Shown in pieces: positions 8,119 through 16,903 of a stretch of DNA of 64,000 bases. The position numbers were made by a program, and so were the translations under genes. This stretch comes from Candidatus Peregrinibacteria bacterium (GTDB lineage Bacteria > Patescibacteriota > Gracilibacteria > UM-FILTER-43-11). The notes below the pieces were generated by a model. It made no database searches. It had not been told where the DNA came from and saw only the letters and a program-made list of their open reading frames with translations. The first letter of the stretch is position 1, and each line of letters begins with the position of its first letter. The DNA is taken from the NCBI GenBank assembly GCA_016932505.1, contig JAFGCT010000007.1:85089-149088 (forward strand), given 5' to 3'.

Positions 8119-9849
8119 GTGAACTTCACCCCAACCCCACAAAACATAGGCCAAACTGATTTACTTCTAATCAATCCTGACTTTTCAAAAAATGAATTGG
8201 GAGCATATTCAGCACCGGAAAATCATTTAGGCTTGAATAGATTAGCGGGATATTTAGATAATGTTGGACATAGTTGCTCGATTATAGACACTACAGGTCG
8301 CAAAAGCGGGACAAAGGGTCCTGAAGAACTTGGAAAATGGATTTTGGATAATGTAAACAGCTTCAAAACAATCGGTTTTCATACAAATTCATGGAATATT
8401 AATCACATTTTGAGGATTTTAGATGTTTGCAAAACCTCACTTATAAACAAAAAAATACTATTTGGCGGTCCGCTTGCAAGTTCTGAACCTAAGAAGATGA
8501 CAGAATTATTTGTTGAGTCAGGACTCCAAAACATCGGCCTAGTTCAGGGCATGGGAGAAGAAATAACAGACAAAATCTTAACAAAAGAGCGTTTATCGGA
8601 TGTAGAAGGGCTTTGGGTATACGAAAACGGACGGTTTATTGAAGGAAAACAAATAACGCTAAGCCAAGAAAAATATGAAAACACTCCATTTCTCAACTTA
8701 AATTACAACACCTTTTATCAGAATTATTACAAACCTGTAATTGAAAGCGGAGATTTGGATGATTATAGTCTGGAACTTATTTTTGGTTCACAAGGTTTGG
8801 ATGTAAACAGAGGGTGTCCATTTAACTGCACTTATTGTTCAGTACCTCAGTACGAGCAAAAAATGGTTACCTACACACCAAAAAGAGTTGTTGATGAACT
8901 AGAATATCTAGCAAAGGAAGCTGGTTTTTTTATGTTCACTTTCACAAATTCGAACATAATGTTTTATGACGAGATGTGGATTACAGAGTTTTGTCAGGAA
9001 ATTATCGGAAGAGGTATGAACGAATATATCAATTGGACCGCATATCACCATCCAAGTATTATTGCTAAATTACCGAGCTCAACTTTTAACCTTATGAAAA
9101 AGGCGGGCTCAGACACAATTGTCTTTGGAATTCAGAGTTTTGATGAAAAGATTTTAAAAACATTTCTTAGGCCGATTAATACCAAAGAATTAACAGAAAT
9201 AATTAGGGATAAAACAATACACTCAGGGCAATATTTAGTTGTTGATTATATTACAGGAGTTCCAGGAGAAGACTTAGATATAATAGAAAAAGCATTTAAT
9301 TATTTTATTGATAATGACATTGAATGTAGAAATTATCAGCTAAAATTTTATCCAAACACCAAACTACCATTAATGAATCTTGATTTATCAGATTATGATC
9401 TAGTGCCAATAACTGGTGAACTCGCCCCAGAGCTTAATGCCTACGCAATAGTATCAAAACATCCTAACCCACGTTCTGCTAAATTAGATGGGCTTCTTAG
9501 AGAAGCCAATACAGAACTAATAAAGAAAAAACCGCCAAGATTTGGAAAATACATTGTAGATTCCGCAGAAAAAGCAAAAGAATTATATGAAAAAGAAATT
9601 CCTGATAATCCTAATATTCCCGATAAAGTTAAACGAGCTATGAGAGTGGCATTACATGAAATGTTATATCCAAAACAACGCGAGCAGAATCTAGATAAAA
9701 TGGACCCTGTTGAGATGATGAGAAAAGTAATTTTAGCAGACAATGATGCACCACCAATGCTAAAAGCTATGCAGGCAAAATTAAAAAATGAATTAGGAGA
9801 AGATAAATTCAACGAAATAAAGGATAAATACGAAAACGGAAATTTGTAA
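8119..9849 (+). CDS. Radical SAM protein with N-terminal B12-binding-like domain
   Basis: A 576-residue enzyme of the B12-type radical SAM architecture. Residues about 10-175 look like the Rossmann-type cobalamin-binding domain (TDLLLINPDF, NRLAGYLDNVGHSCSIIDTT, KKILFGGP), although I do not see the histidine-containing DxHxxG motif. The radical SAM core follows with the 4Fe-4S motif C233-x3-C237-x2-C240 (RGCPFNCTYC) and a TIM-barrel region including FGIQSFDEKILKTFLRP and DYITGVPGED. The C-terminal 150 residues are charged and helical. Substrate unknown; members methylate or rearrange varied metabolites. The start is a GTG at 8119, the only in-frame start before the conserved N-terminus. Upstream DNA has a short TTGCCTTTGCC direct repeat. 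The neighbouring cobO and nrdJ show the cell handles cobalamin. Confidence 0.85.
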   Translation: MNFTPTPQNIGQTDLLLINPDFSKNELGAYSAPENHLGLNRLAGYLDNVGHSCSIIDTTGRKSGTKGPEELGKWILDNVNSFKTIGFHTNSWNINHILRILDVCKTSLINKKILFGGPLASSEPKKMTELFVESGLQNIGLVQGMGEEITDKILTKERLSDVEGLWVYENGRFIEGKQITLSQEKYENTPFLNLNYNTFYQNYYKPVIESGDLDDYSLELIFGSQGLDVNRGCPFNCTYCSVPQYEQKMVTYTPKRVVDELEYLAKEAGFFMFTFTNSNIMFYDEMWITEFCQEIIGRGMNEYINWTAYHHPSIIAKLPSSTFNLMKKAGSDTIVFGIQSFDEKILKTFLRPINTKELTEIIRDKTIHSGQYLVVDYITGVPGEDLDIIEKAFNYFIDNDIECRNYQLKFYPNTKLPLMNLDLSDYDLVPITGELAPELNAYAIVSKHPNPRSAKLDGLLREANTELIKKKPPRFGKYIVDSAEKAKELYEKEIPDNPNIPDKVKRAMRVALHEMLYPKQREQNLDKMDPVEMMRKVILADNDAPPMLKAMQAKLKNELGEDKFNEIKDKYENGNL

Positions 9850-9910
9850 AAAGCATAATTTGGAGCTAAACTAAATCTTGATAATAATAATTCATAATTA
9901 ATAATTCGAA

Positions 9911-11824
9911 ATGATTATTCCAAAAATCGGTGAATCTTTAAACGAGGAACAGGTTAATTTTTTAAAGGTGTTAAGTAAAAGCTGTCGTAATTCCATTGTA
10001 GCAATGGTAACAAATGCACAGTCTGGTCACCCAGGAGGAGCTTGCTCATCAATTGATTATCTGGCAATTCTTTACGCTTTTATTATTAGTCAAAGCGGTG
10101 AAGATTTAGTAGTAAGTAATGGTCATATATCCGCAGGTGTTTATTCGATTCTTGCAGAGATGGGATATATTCCAAGAGAAGAAGTAATTCAAGACTTCAG
10201 AAAAATCGGAAAAATTTATGAAGGACATATAACTAGACACGTTAAAGGTATTAATTACGGAACAGGCCCTCTTGGGGTTGGAACTTCGGTTGCATGCGGT
10301 TTTGCAATAAAGGAAAAACTAGAAAAAACCAATAACAGAGTATTTGCTATTGCGGGTGACGGAGAATGCGACGAAGGACAAATATATGAAATGATGAATT
10401 TTGCAAATAAATATAAGTTATCAAACCTGACTCTTTTTATTGATTATAACGACGTTCAGCTTACTGATAAATTAGAGATAACAATGCCTATAAACCTAAA
10501 AGGTACTTTTGAATCAGCTAATTGGAATGTATTGGAATGCAATGGACATGATTATCAATCAATCTGGAATGCTATAAGTGAAAGTTATAATTCAGATAAA
10601 CCTACTGTGATAATAGGTAAAACCATAATGGGTAAAGGAGTTACATTTATGGAACCGGATGGTGCAGAATATAAATCAACTTGGCATGGAATACCACCAA
10701 AGCCAGAACAAGCCGAAATTGAGCTTAATGGTCCTTTAAAAATTTCCGATGAAGAAAGAAGTATTCTTGATAACTTTATAAAAAATAGTGTGAAATGGCA
10801 GCCTGCAGTTCCACAGATAACAAAACAGCTTTCTATAATGCCAAATGTAGATAGTGGAAAACCTAATATTCTAGAAGCAGGAACAAAATCCGATTGTCGC
10901 GGAGCTTATGGTAAAGCACTATTAGACCTCGCAAAATTAAACCCTAATATTGTTGCAATGACTGCGGATTTGGGAGGCTCTGTAAAAACAGCGGTAATGG
11001 AAAAGGAATTTCCTGAACGCGTTTTTGAGGTTGGAATTGCAGAACAACATATGGTTAGTTTTGCAGGTGGATTAAGTATAAAAAATTATATTCCATTTGC
11101 ATCCACATTTGGTGTTTTTATGACCAGTCGTGCAAAAGATCAAGCCAGATTAAATGATATAAATGCCACAAATGTAAAAATGGTTTCAACACACTGTGGA
11201 CTTTCAGTTGGAGAAGATGGTCCAACTCATCAGACCGTAGATGATATGGGCTCATTTCTTGGATTTTTTAATACCTATATACTTGAACCAGCAGACGCAA
11301 ATCAAACAGACCATATAATCAGATATATCGCTTCTCATTATGGAAATTTTTATGTAAGAATGGGGCGCCATAAGTTTGAAGTAATACTAAAAGAAGATGG
11401 AACTCCATTTTATGACGAAAATTATAAATTTGAATATGGCAAAGCCGACAAATTAAGGACAGGAGATAAAATTACTGTAATTGCAGGTGGTTCAACTGTT
11501 AATATTGCAGTCAACATTGCTGACAAAATGAAAAATGAATTATCTGTTGAAGTAATTGCCGTAAGCTCATTAAAGAATATTGATATGAGCATTATTAAGC
11601 CTTCACTTGAAAAAACAGGTAAACTTATAACTATAGAAGATCACAATCCACATAGCGGACTTGCTAGTCAAATTAACAATGCTATAGCGAAAGAAGGTCT
11701 TTCGGTAAAGATTGAAAATCTGGCAGTACGAGAATATCAACTTTCAGGAAAACCATTGGAATTATACGCATCAGCAGGAATTGGCTCAGAAAACCTTGAG
11801 GAAGCAATTAAAAAAATAATTTAA
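9911..11824 (+). CDS. tkt: Transketolase (single-chain)
   Basis: Thiamine-diphosphate enzyme moving two-carbon ketol units between sugar phosphates, linking pentose phosphates to glycolysis. At 637 residues it is complete, with the TPP and pyrimidine-binding halves in one chain. Visible motifs: NAQSGHPGGACSSIDYLAIL, VVSNGHISAG, the TPP motif GDGECDEGQIYEMMNFANKY, GKGVTFMEP, EVGIAEQHMVSFAGGL with the catalytic glutamate, and THCGLSVGEDGPTHQTVDDM. The IDYNDVQLT and EVGIAEQH details resemble the shorter, often split transketolases of archaea and anaerobes rather than the E. coli form. The ATG follows an A/T-rich spacer without Shine-Dalgarno. It overlaps nothing and is followed 2 bp later by the LOG gene, suggesting one transcript with it. 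Confidence 0.94.
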   Translation: MIIPKIGESLNEEQVNFLKVLSKSCRNSIVAMVTNAQSGHPGGACSSIDYLAILYAFIISQSGEDLVVSNGHISAGVYSILAEMGYIPREEVIQDFRKIGKIYEGHITRHVKGINYGTGPLGVGTSVACGFAIKEKLEKTNNRVFAIAGDGECDEGQIYEMMNFANKYKLSNLTLFIDYNDVQLTDKLEITMPINLKGTFESANWNVLECNGHDYQSIWNAISESYNSDKPTVIIGKTIMGKGVTFMEPDGAEYKSTWHGIPPKPEQAEIELNGPLKISDEERSILDNFIKNSVKWQPAVPQITKQLSIMPNVDSGKPNILEAGTKSDCRGAYGKALLDLAKLNPNIVAMTADLGGSVKTAVMEKEFPERVFEVGIAEQHMVSFAGGLSIKNYIPFASTFGVFMTSRAKDQARLNDINATNVKMVSTHCGLSVGEDGPTHQTVDDMGSFLGFFNTYILEPADANQTDHIIRYIASHYGNFYVRMGRHKFEVILKEDGTPFYDENYKFEYGKADKLRTGDKITVIAGGSTVNIAVNIADKMKNELSVEVIAVSSLKNIDMSIIKPSLEKTGKLITIEDHNPHSGLASQINNAIAKEGLSVKIENLAVREYQLSGKPLELYASAGIGSENLEEAIKKII

Positions 11825-11826
11825 TT

Positions 11827-12471
11827 ATGAAAAAAATTAAAATACCTAAAGAGATAAATGTAGAACATTTTCGAGTAACAATCTTCGGTTCTGCAAGAAT
11901 AAAAGAAGATGACTTACGCTATAAACAAATATATTCCCTTGCAAGAATGATAGCAGAGGAAGGATTGGATATTGTAACTGGTGGCGGACCGGGAATAATG
12001 GAAGCGGCAAACAAAGGACACAAAGAAGGCAGGAAGAATAACAAAGTACACTCTTTCGGCTTAAATATTAAGCTACCAATGGAACAAAAGGAAAATAAGC
12101 ATTTAGATATTAATAAGGAATTTGAGAGATTTTCTGAAAGACTGGATTATTTTATGTATCTTTCAAATGTAGTAGTTGTTGCACCGGGTGGAATAGGAAC
12201 ATTGCTAGAACTTTTTTACACTTGGCAACTTGTACAGGTTAAGCATACATGTAGCATTCCGATTATTTTACTTGGACCTATGTGGCCAAAATTAATTAAA
12301 TGGATGGAAAAATGGCAAGTGGACAAAAAATTGATAAGCCCGGAAGATATGCATACTATTTTTTTGGCAGATAACTGTAGAGAGGCAATGAAAGTAATAA
12401 AAACAACATATAAAGAATTCAATAATGGAAATCCCGATTTTTGTAAAATATATAAAAAATATAAAATTTAA
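11827..12471 (+). CDS. LOG-family (TIGR00730-type) Rossmann-fold protein
   Basis: A 214-residue protein of the former lysine-decarboxylase-like group. Characterised LOG enzymes release free bases or nucleobase-type cytokinins from nucleoside monophosphates; others have nucleotide 5'-monophosphate glycosidase activity. The fold is indicated by VTIFGSARIK, LDIVTGGGPGIMEAANKGHKEG and the hallmark PGGIGTLLELFYTWQ, which carries the catalytic glutamate. FERFSERLDYF gives the conserved arginine segment. It begins 2 bp after transketolase, so it is probably translated from the same mRNA. The in vivo substrate cannot be told from sequence. Confidence 0.88.
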   Translation: MKKIKIPKEINVEHFRVTIFGSARIKEDDLRYKQIYSLARMIAEEGLDIVTGGGPGIMEAANKGHKEGRKNNKVHSFGLNIKLPMEQKENKHLDINKEFERFSERLDYFMYLSNVVVVAPGGIGTLLELFYTWQLVQVKHTCSIPIILLGPMWPKLIKWMEKWQVDKKLISPEDMHTIFLADNCREAMKVIKTTYKEFNNGNPDFCKIYKKYKI

Positions 12472-12492
12472 TATTATTTAATATATTAAAAA

Positions 12493-12804
12493 ATGCCTAA
12501 AACAAAACCTAAAAAATGTGATAATTGTGAATTGTCATTACGTGATTATTTAGCTGCACACAGAACAGCACTTGCTAATAACAGAACCTGGATGGGAAAC
12601 GTGAGAACCTCATTAGCACTTTTTGTTGCTGGCATTTCATTTATCAAATTCTTTGAATCAGAAATATTAGGTATTATTGGATTGATTTTTGTTCCTTTGG
12701 CATTATTTAATGCTATAACAGGATATATTAGGTATAGAAAAAGAAAGAGAATAATTCACAGTATCCCGAAAAATAATGATATAGAAGAACATTTTGACGA
12801 ATAA
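12493..12804 (+). CDS. DUF202 small membrane protein
   Basis: A 103-residue protein with the DUF202 signature LRDYLAAHRTALANNRT, then RTSLALFVAGISFIKFF and two or three hydrophobic segments (about 36-53, 57-77), ending in a basic RYRKRKRII stretch. Four cysteines are absent, but CDNCE near residue 14 is an unusual CxxC before the domain. DUF202 proteins are short inner-membrane proteins without a settled role. The gene lies between the LOG gene and another small membrane protein, with gaps of 21 and 9 bp, so it is likely part of the tkt transcript. Confidence 0.82.
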   Translation: MPKTKPKKCDNCELSLRDYLAAHRTALANNRTWMGNVRTSLALFVAGISFIKFFESEILGIIGLIFVPLALFNAITGYIRYRKRKRIIHSIPKNNDIEEHFDE

Positions 12805-12813
12805 AACACTAAT

Positions 12814-13131
12814 ATGACAGATCAGACATTTAGAAAAATATTTGTTTCACTTTCTGCGCTTGGAATTATTGTATTCCTGGTTTTAATAGTAAGCCTATTG
12901 ACCAATATCGAATTAAATTCATTGGAGCTGTGGATAGGAATTACAATAATATATTCAACAATTGTTTGTTTTTATACATTTCCATTATATGGAAAAATAA
13001 TTACTCTATTTTTATCTACTTTTGCCTTCTCAGCATTTTTATTTTTAGCTTTTAGTTGGCCAATTAGTTTCAGCATTATATTTTCATTCATACCAATAGT
13101 AATAGTTTTTGGACTCTTTGCCTTACTTTGA
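12814..13131 (+). CDS. Small hydrophobic membrane protein, unrecognised
   Basis: A 105-residue protein made almost entirely of hydrophobic segments: about 10-31, 40-58, 63-82 and 85-104, hence roughly four TM helices with almost no soluble part. I do not recognise a family. It starts 9 bp after the DUF202 gene and stops with TGA just before the bidirectional terminator at 13137-13178, so it is probably the last gene of the tkt transcript. Confidence 0.7.
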   Translation: MTDQTFRKIFVSLSALGIIVFLVLIVSLLTNIELNSLELWIGITIIYSTIVCFYTFPLYGKIITLFLSTFAFSAFLFLAFSWPISFSIIFSFIPIVIVFGLFALL

Positions 13132-13136
13132 AACAC

Positions 13137-13178
13137 AAAAAACCCCCTTTATCTCGACAGGCGGGATAAGGGGGTCTT
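13137..13178. terminator. Bidirectional Rho-independent terminator
   Basis: CCCCCTTTATC and GATAAGGGGG (about 13143-13175) form a GC-rich stem. On the minus strand it is followed by TTTTTT and ends the candidate ncRNA; on the plus strand it is followed by TCTTTT and ends the tkt transcript. Confidence 0.85.
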
Positions 13179-13606
13179 TTGTCTAGTTCCGATATTGTGT
13201 GAATCGTGCGATACATTTATTTCGTATCGAGATTTACTCAGAACCAAACAATTTTTAATGACTAGTTAAAAATAAAACTAAGCTGTATTTTGGTTTTTGT
13301 TTTCGTCCGTCCAAGACGTGTCCTTGGGTGTCATCTTTGTTTTTATTTTTGTTTTAAAAATAGATAACAGAACATAAGTGGGTTGAGTTCTCGCTAGTCA
13401 GGCAGAACTACATCATAAAGCCTAGAGAAGATTAGGCAAGAAGTTGAAAATTTTTATTTTGTTTTTGTTTTTCACTTATTACCTACGTAATCTTCTCAGG
13501 GCTTTATATCTTATATGAATGTAAAGGATCTAATGAGAGATTTCTGCTTTGGACTGTCCGGATCATTTTAATTTGAATTTTGTCCGCGTTCCAAAACTGT
13601 TGAAAT
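13137..13606 (-). ncRNA. Candidate large structured non-coding RNA (about 470 nt), family not recognised
   Basis: A 614-bp gap has no long ORF but, on the minus strand, a good promoter (13640-13613), a foldable body and a terminator. Reading 5' to 3', these hairpins can be drawn by eye: (1) TTTGGAaC-CGGA with TCCG-GTCCAAA near the 5' end; (2) a long arm, 13507 to 13415, made of ATAAAGCC/GGCTTTAT, GAGAAGATTA/TAATCTTCTC and further pairs to GAAAA/TTTTC, capped by an A/C loop; (3) AGTTCT/AGAACT; (4) GTTATC/GATGAC; (5) CCAAG/CTTGG; (6) GGTTCTGA (13245-13238) with TCGGAACT (13192-13185) enclosing CGATAC/GTATCG. Unpaired stretches are A-rich with scattered C (AAAACAAAAACAAAATAAAA), typical of linkers between RNA domains. 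It does not match tmRNA, RNase P, SRP or 6S RNA features I know. The 5' end could be a few bases off. Confidence 0.62.
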
Positions 13607-13612
13607 CAAAGT

Positions 13613-13640
13613 ATTATACCAAGCGTAATTTTATTTGCAA
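13613..13640 (-). promoter_or_regulatory. Promoter of the candidate ncRNA
   Basis: On the minus strand TTGCAA (13640-13635), a 16-bp spacer and a perfect TATAAT (13618-13613). It is one of the best promoter matches in the window and has no ORF behind it. Confidence 0.7.
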
Positions 13641-13745
13641 GTTTTTTATATTTACTAAAAAAGTAAATGATTGTGAAATAACAATTTACATAAAATAATT
13701 TGGCTTAAATAAGCCAAGTCAAAAAAATCATAATTATACTAATTT

Positions 13746-14912
13746 TTATTGCTCTTGAGCTGCCTTTTGTTGTAATTCCTTCAATATCTCGAGCATTTCA
13801 GTATATTCAGCACATCTAAATGAACAACCGTTATCGGAATCAAAATACCATCTACCTATACAATCCGGAAAACCAGGACGAGGGCCAATAGAAAGTTCAT
13901 TGGCTAAATTGTAATCACAACATTCATCCCTATCCTGCTGACTAGTAAAATTTGCGCACAAAATAATTGAGGGATTGTTATTATTATCATCATCACCTCC
14001 AAAATAATCATCAAGTTCATCTTCATTAAAACAATTATATTCGCAAATACGAGTTGAATTATTAAACTCCCATCTACCAATACACTGAGATGTATCTTCA
14101 CTTATATTTTCATAAGCACAACAATTATCTCTGACTGACTGTGAACCTATACTACAGTCCTGTTCATCGCCCTCATCAACTTGTTCATCTTCACTCTCTT
14201 CACATATAAATTCGCATTCTCTAAATACATTATTAAAAATATAATACCCATAACCATCACATGCTGGCTGGTTTAAATCGCTACCCAATGTCTCCTCGCA
14301 GCAATAATTTCTAATTGCTTGCGACCCCACACTACAAACTGGAGGTATATATTCATTTCCTGTTTCAGCTTCTTCATCGCCTTCACCACCACTCTGATTA
14401 AGAGATTCCCAGCTATTAGTATCCCAAATAACAGGGTCTGACACACTTTCAATAGAAACAGATCCATCCTCCATTGTTACAGAGGTTACTAAATTTGTAT
14501 CAACAAGGAATGACTTTGAGTCTCCAACTAGTGTATCTTCATTAGATTTTTTTAAAATAACATCTACTTTATTGCCAGTTCTTATATCCAATAATGTCCC
14601 TTCTGGAACAGTAATTGTACCACTTAAAGACTGCCATTCATCAGAAAAAGTAAATCCGGACTTGTTATCTTTTGTAACAAAAAAACTGATTTTATCAATG
14701 TCACTTTTATTTCCTTTAATATCTGCAGTAATTTTATCAGTTTTTCCAGTGACGATTTTTATATTTGAATTATCAAAATTATCCAAAATAAATGAACCTG
14801 TTTTTGCGTCTATAGAATTATTAAATTCTGCTTGAGCAAAAAACAACTTAAAATAAGCAGCACCAAGAAGTAAGAATATGATTGCCAAAGCAACTAAATA
14901 AGTGTTTTTCAT
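13746..14912 (-). CDS. Exported protein with three cysteine-rich repeats
   Basis: A 388-residue protein. Residues 1-27 are a signal peptide or signal anchor. Residues about 33-170 are a beta-rich domain (SFILDNFDNSNIKIVTG, GTITVPEGTLLDIRTGN) resembling the DUF4097-type adhesin-like beta solenoids. Then come three repeats of about 50-55 residues (near 187, 255 and 318), each with the order C, about 11 residues, CC, a single C before a G-x-(Y/W)-x-F segment, C-x-F-type C, then C-x3-C: for example CSVGSQAIRNYCC, CSIGSQSVRDNCC and CANFTSQQDRDECC. Acidic linkers (GDEEAE, EDEQVDEGDEQD, DDDNNNN) join them. Six cysteines per repeat suggest disulfide-held modules on the surface. The C-terminus is a short charged helix. 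No family name is offered. It diverges from the pilus operon across 158 bp. Confidence 0.8.
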   Translation of the reverse strand: MKNTYLVALAIIFLLLGAAYFKLFFAQAEFNNSIDAKTGSFILDNFDNSNIKIVTGKTDKITADIKGNKSDIDKISFFVTKDNKSGFTFSDEWQSLSGTITVPEGTLLDIRTGNKVDVILKKSNEDTLVGDSKSFLVDTNLVTSVTMEDGSVSIESVSDPVIWDTNSWESLNQSGGEGDEEAETGNEYIPPVCSVGSQAIRNYCCEETLGSDLNQPACDGYGYYIFNNVFRECEFICEESEDEQVDEGDEQDCSIGSQSVRDNCCAYENISEDTSQCIGRWEFNNSTRICEYNCFNEDELDDYFGGDDDNNNNPSIILCANFTSQQDRDECCDYNLANELSIGPRPGFPDCIGRWYFDSDNGCSFRCAEYTEMLEILKELQQKAAQEQ

Positions 14913-15016
14913 TTTTATTATTTGTTATCTGATAATCAGTTTTGTTGAATAAAAAATTATGCTTTCGTTGAAATTTTACCATTCATCACAAAATCTTTCA
15001 ATCAAGCCGAAAAGTA

Positions 15017-15045
15017 TTGATTTATATTCTATTTTGTGGTAAAAT
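15017..15045 (+). promoter_or_regulatory. Promoter of the type IV pilus operon
   Basis: TTGATT (15017-15022), a 17-bp spacer and TAAAAT (15040-15045), about 25 bp upstream of the pilT ATG. It is the only strong promoter seen before the closely spaced run of pilus genes. Confidence 0.65.
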
Positions 15046-15070
15046 AATGAGATAACATAATAAAAATCAT

Positions 15071-16150
15071 ATGGAAACAGATATTAATAAAATTATTAGC
15101 CTAGCCATAAACCGCAATGCTTCGGATGTACATATGCAAGCCGGACAAAAACCCATTATTAGAATTAATGGGAAATTATTCATAGTAGAAGATGGTGAAA
15201 TATTCCAATCATCTGAGCCAAGTGATGAATTTCGCAGCTATATGAACGAAGATCAGTTAAATTATTTTAATAAACATGGTAGTACTGACTTTGCATTTTC
15301 TTATGACAACGAATACCGCGTTAGAGGAAACATATTCAGACAACAAACTGGTCTTTCAATTAGCTTACGTATAATTCGAAATCATATATTAAGCTTTGAA
15401 CAGCTAGGTTTACCAAAAATATTTCACGAAATATCAAATGACTACAGACAAGGATTCTTTTTAATTGTAGGTCCAACAGGACAAGGTAAGACAACAAGTA
15501 TGGCTGCAGTACTAAATTATATAAACCAAAACAGAGAGGAACATATAATTACTATTGAGGATCCAATTGAATATGTTGTCCGAAATCAAAAAAGTATAAT
15601 TGAACAACGTGAAATTGGAACACATACATCCTCTTTCCAAAATGCACTTCGTGCCTCAATGCGTCAGGATCCAGATATAATCATTATCGGTGAGATGCGT
15701 GACCACGAAACTATGCAGGCAGCTCTTACGCTTTCTGAAACAGGTCATTTGGTATTTTCAACAATGCATACAAACAATGCACCTCAAACAATCGATAGAA
15801 TTATTGATGCATTTCCTGAGCAAAAGCAGAAGCAAATCAGAATACAGCTTGCAAGCACCCTAACAGGTATAATTTCACAAAGGTTAGTACCTGGGCTAGA
15901 GGGAGAATTGGTATTTGCATACGAGCAATTGCTTGTTAACGACGCAGTAAGAAACATTATTAGAACCGAAAAAGTAGAGCAAATATACAACGCTCTTCAA
16001 AGTGAAGAAGAAAGCGGATTTGTCAGGCTTGAAAAATGTCTGGCTCAATTAGTAAACGAAAAAAAGATATCAAAAGAAACAGCACTATCATACGCAATGA
16101 ACAGAGACTTGATTGATATGTTCATGGAATATGAATCCGTTACTGCTTAA
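15071..16150 (+). CDS. pilT: Type IV pilus retraction ATPase PilT
   Basis: Cytoplasmic hexameric ATPase that powers pilus disassembly and twitching. The 359-residue chain shows the N-terminal PAS-like part (ASDVHMQAGQKPIIRINGKL), Walker A GPTGQGKTT at 134-142 (Gln replaces the usual Ser, a mild variant), the Asp box ITIEDPIEYV, Walker B IIIGEMRDHETM, the His box TGHLVFSTMHTNNAPQTIDR and the PilT-specific LASTLTGIISQRLVPG. The AIRNLIRE-like retraction motif appears as AVRNIIRTEKVEQIYNALQS. It heads the pilus operon, so retraction and assembly ATPases would be coexpressed. Confidence 0.94.
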   Translation: METDINKIISLAINRNASDVHMQAGQKPIIRINGKLFIVEDGEIFQSSEPSDEFRSYMNEDQLNYFNKHGSTDFAFSYDNEYRVRGNIFRQQTGLSISLRIIRNHILSFEQLGLPKIFHEISNDYRQGFFLIVGPTGQGKTTSMAAVLNYINQNREEHIITIEDPIEYVVRNQKSIIEQREIGTHTSSFQNALRASMRQDPDIIIIGEMRDHETMQAALTLSETGHLVFSTMHTNNAPQTIDRIIDAFPEQKQKQIRIQLASTLTGIISQRLVPGLEGELVFAYEQLLVNDAVRNIIRTEKVEQIYNALQSEEESGFVRLEKCLAQLVNEKKISKETALSYAMNRDLIDMFMEYESVTA

Positions 16151-16186
16151 ATAATAATAACTAACAAATATCTCACTAAAAAAATA

Positions 16187-16864
16187 ATGGAAACAATTAA
16201 AATTTCATCAAAACTAAAAAATATTCTATTTGTTGATAGCGACATAAGCCTCACTCAAGAGATTAGAGAAATTCTCAATCGTGATAAAACCGGAAACAGT
16301 TATGGTTTAAATATTACATTTGCAAAAGATGCAAGAGAGGCAATGAAAAAAATGTCTGAACTAAAAATTGATTTAATTGTAATGGAAATTGTTCTACCTC
16401 TAATAAATGGATATTTTTTATTAAACAAAACAATAAAGGAAAAAATACCAACTGTTATATATACAAAACTTAAGGAATCACAAGATATAGCTAAAATGGC
16501 AGCATCCGGTGTAGATAACATCTTTATAAAAGAATTAACTAAACCAATTGAATTGATAGAAAAGCTTAGCAAAGAAACATCGCTTAAAATTGATTTAAAT
16601 AAAATGGCCCCGGAATTACAGAGTCAGATTATGATGGCCTCAGGCGATGAAACGCACTCAAAAATAAAAATTATGCAATGTCCTAGATGTAATAGCGTCC
16701 TCGCTCCTGATTCTAGATTTTGTAATAATTGCGGTCAAAAAATATCAGTGAACCTGAAAGTAGTAGGAGCAAAAACTGAAGAAAATAATAATGAAAATGA
16801 AGAAAAAGAAAAGACAACGGAAGAAAAAATTACAGAAGAAAACAATAAGCCAGCAGAACAATAA
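16187..16864 (+). CDS. Receiver-like domain fused to a zinc ribbon (pseudo-receiver) in the pilus operon
   Basis: A 225-residue protein. Residues 10-130 have the response-regulator fold: KNILFVDSD with the acidic residues D17 and D19, KIDLIVMEIVLPLINGYF where the phosphoacceptor position is Glu (E67) instead of Asp, and FIKELTKP with the conserved Lys-Pro neighbourhood. A Glu there cannot be phosphorylated normally and may mimic the active state. Residues 164-183 form a zinc ribbon (CPRCNS and CNNCGQ), and the tail after 190 is almost entirely Glu, Asn, Lys and Thr, likely disordered. Placed between pilT and pilB, it could be an adaptor acting on the pilus ATPases; that is inference. No sensor kinase is nearby. 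Confidence 0.8.
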   Translation: METIKISSKLKNILFVDSDISLTQEIREILNRDKTGNSYGLNITFAKDAREAMKKMSELKIDLIVMEIVLPLINGYFLLNKTIKEKIPTVIYTKLKESQDIAKMAASGVDNIFIKELTKPIELIEKLSKETSLKIDLNKMAPELQSQIMMASGDETHSKIKIMQCPRCNSVLAPDSRFCNNCGQKISVNLKVVGAKTEENNNENEEKEKTTEEKITEENNKPAEQ

Positions 16865-16903
16865 ATAAACTTTCAACAAAAAAACCAAGATAAAAAAAAT
16901 AAT

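Noticed and set aside
13278..13334. 18-codon ORF on the minus strand inside the ncRNA, ending Asn-Thr-Ala, resembling a tmRNA tag
   Set aside because: No tRNA-like ends, no T-arm and no GGGG-type acceptor are present, so the RNA is not a tmRNA; the ORF overlaps a predicted stem.
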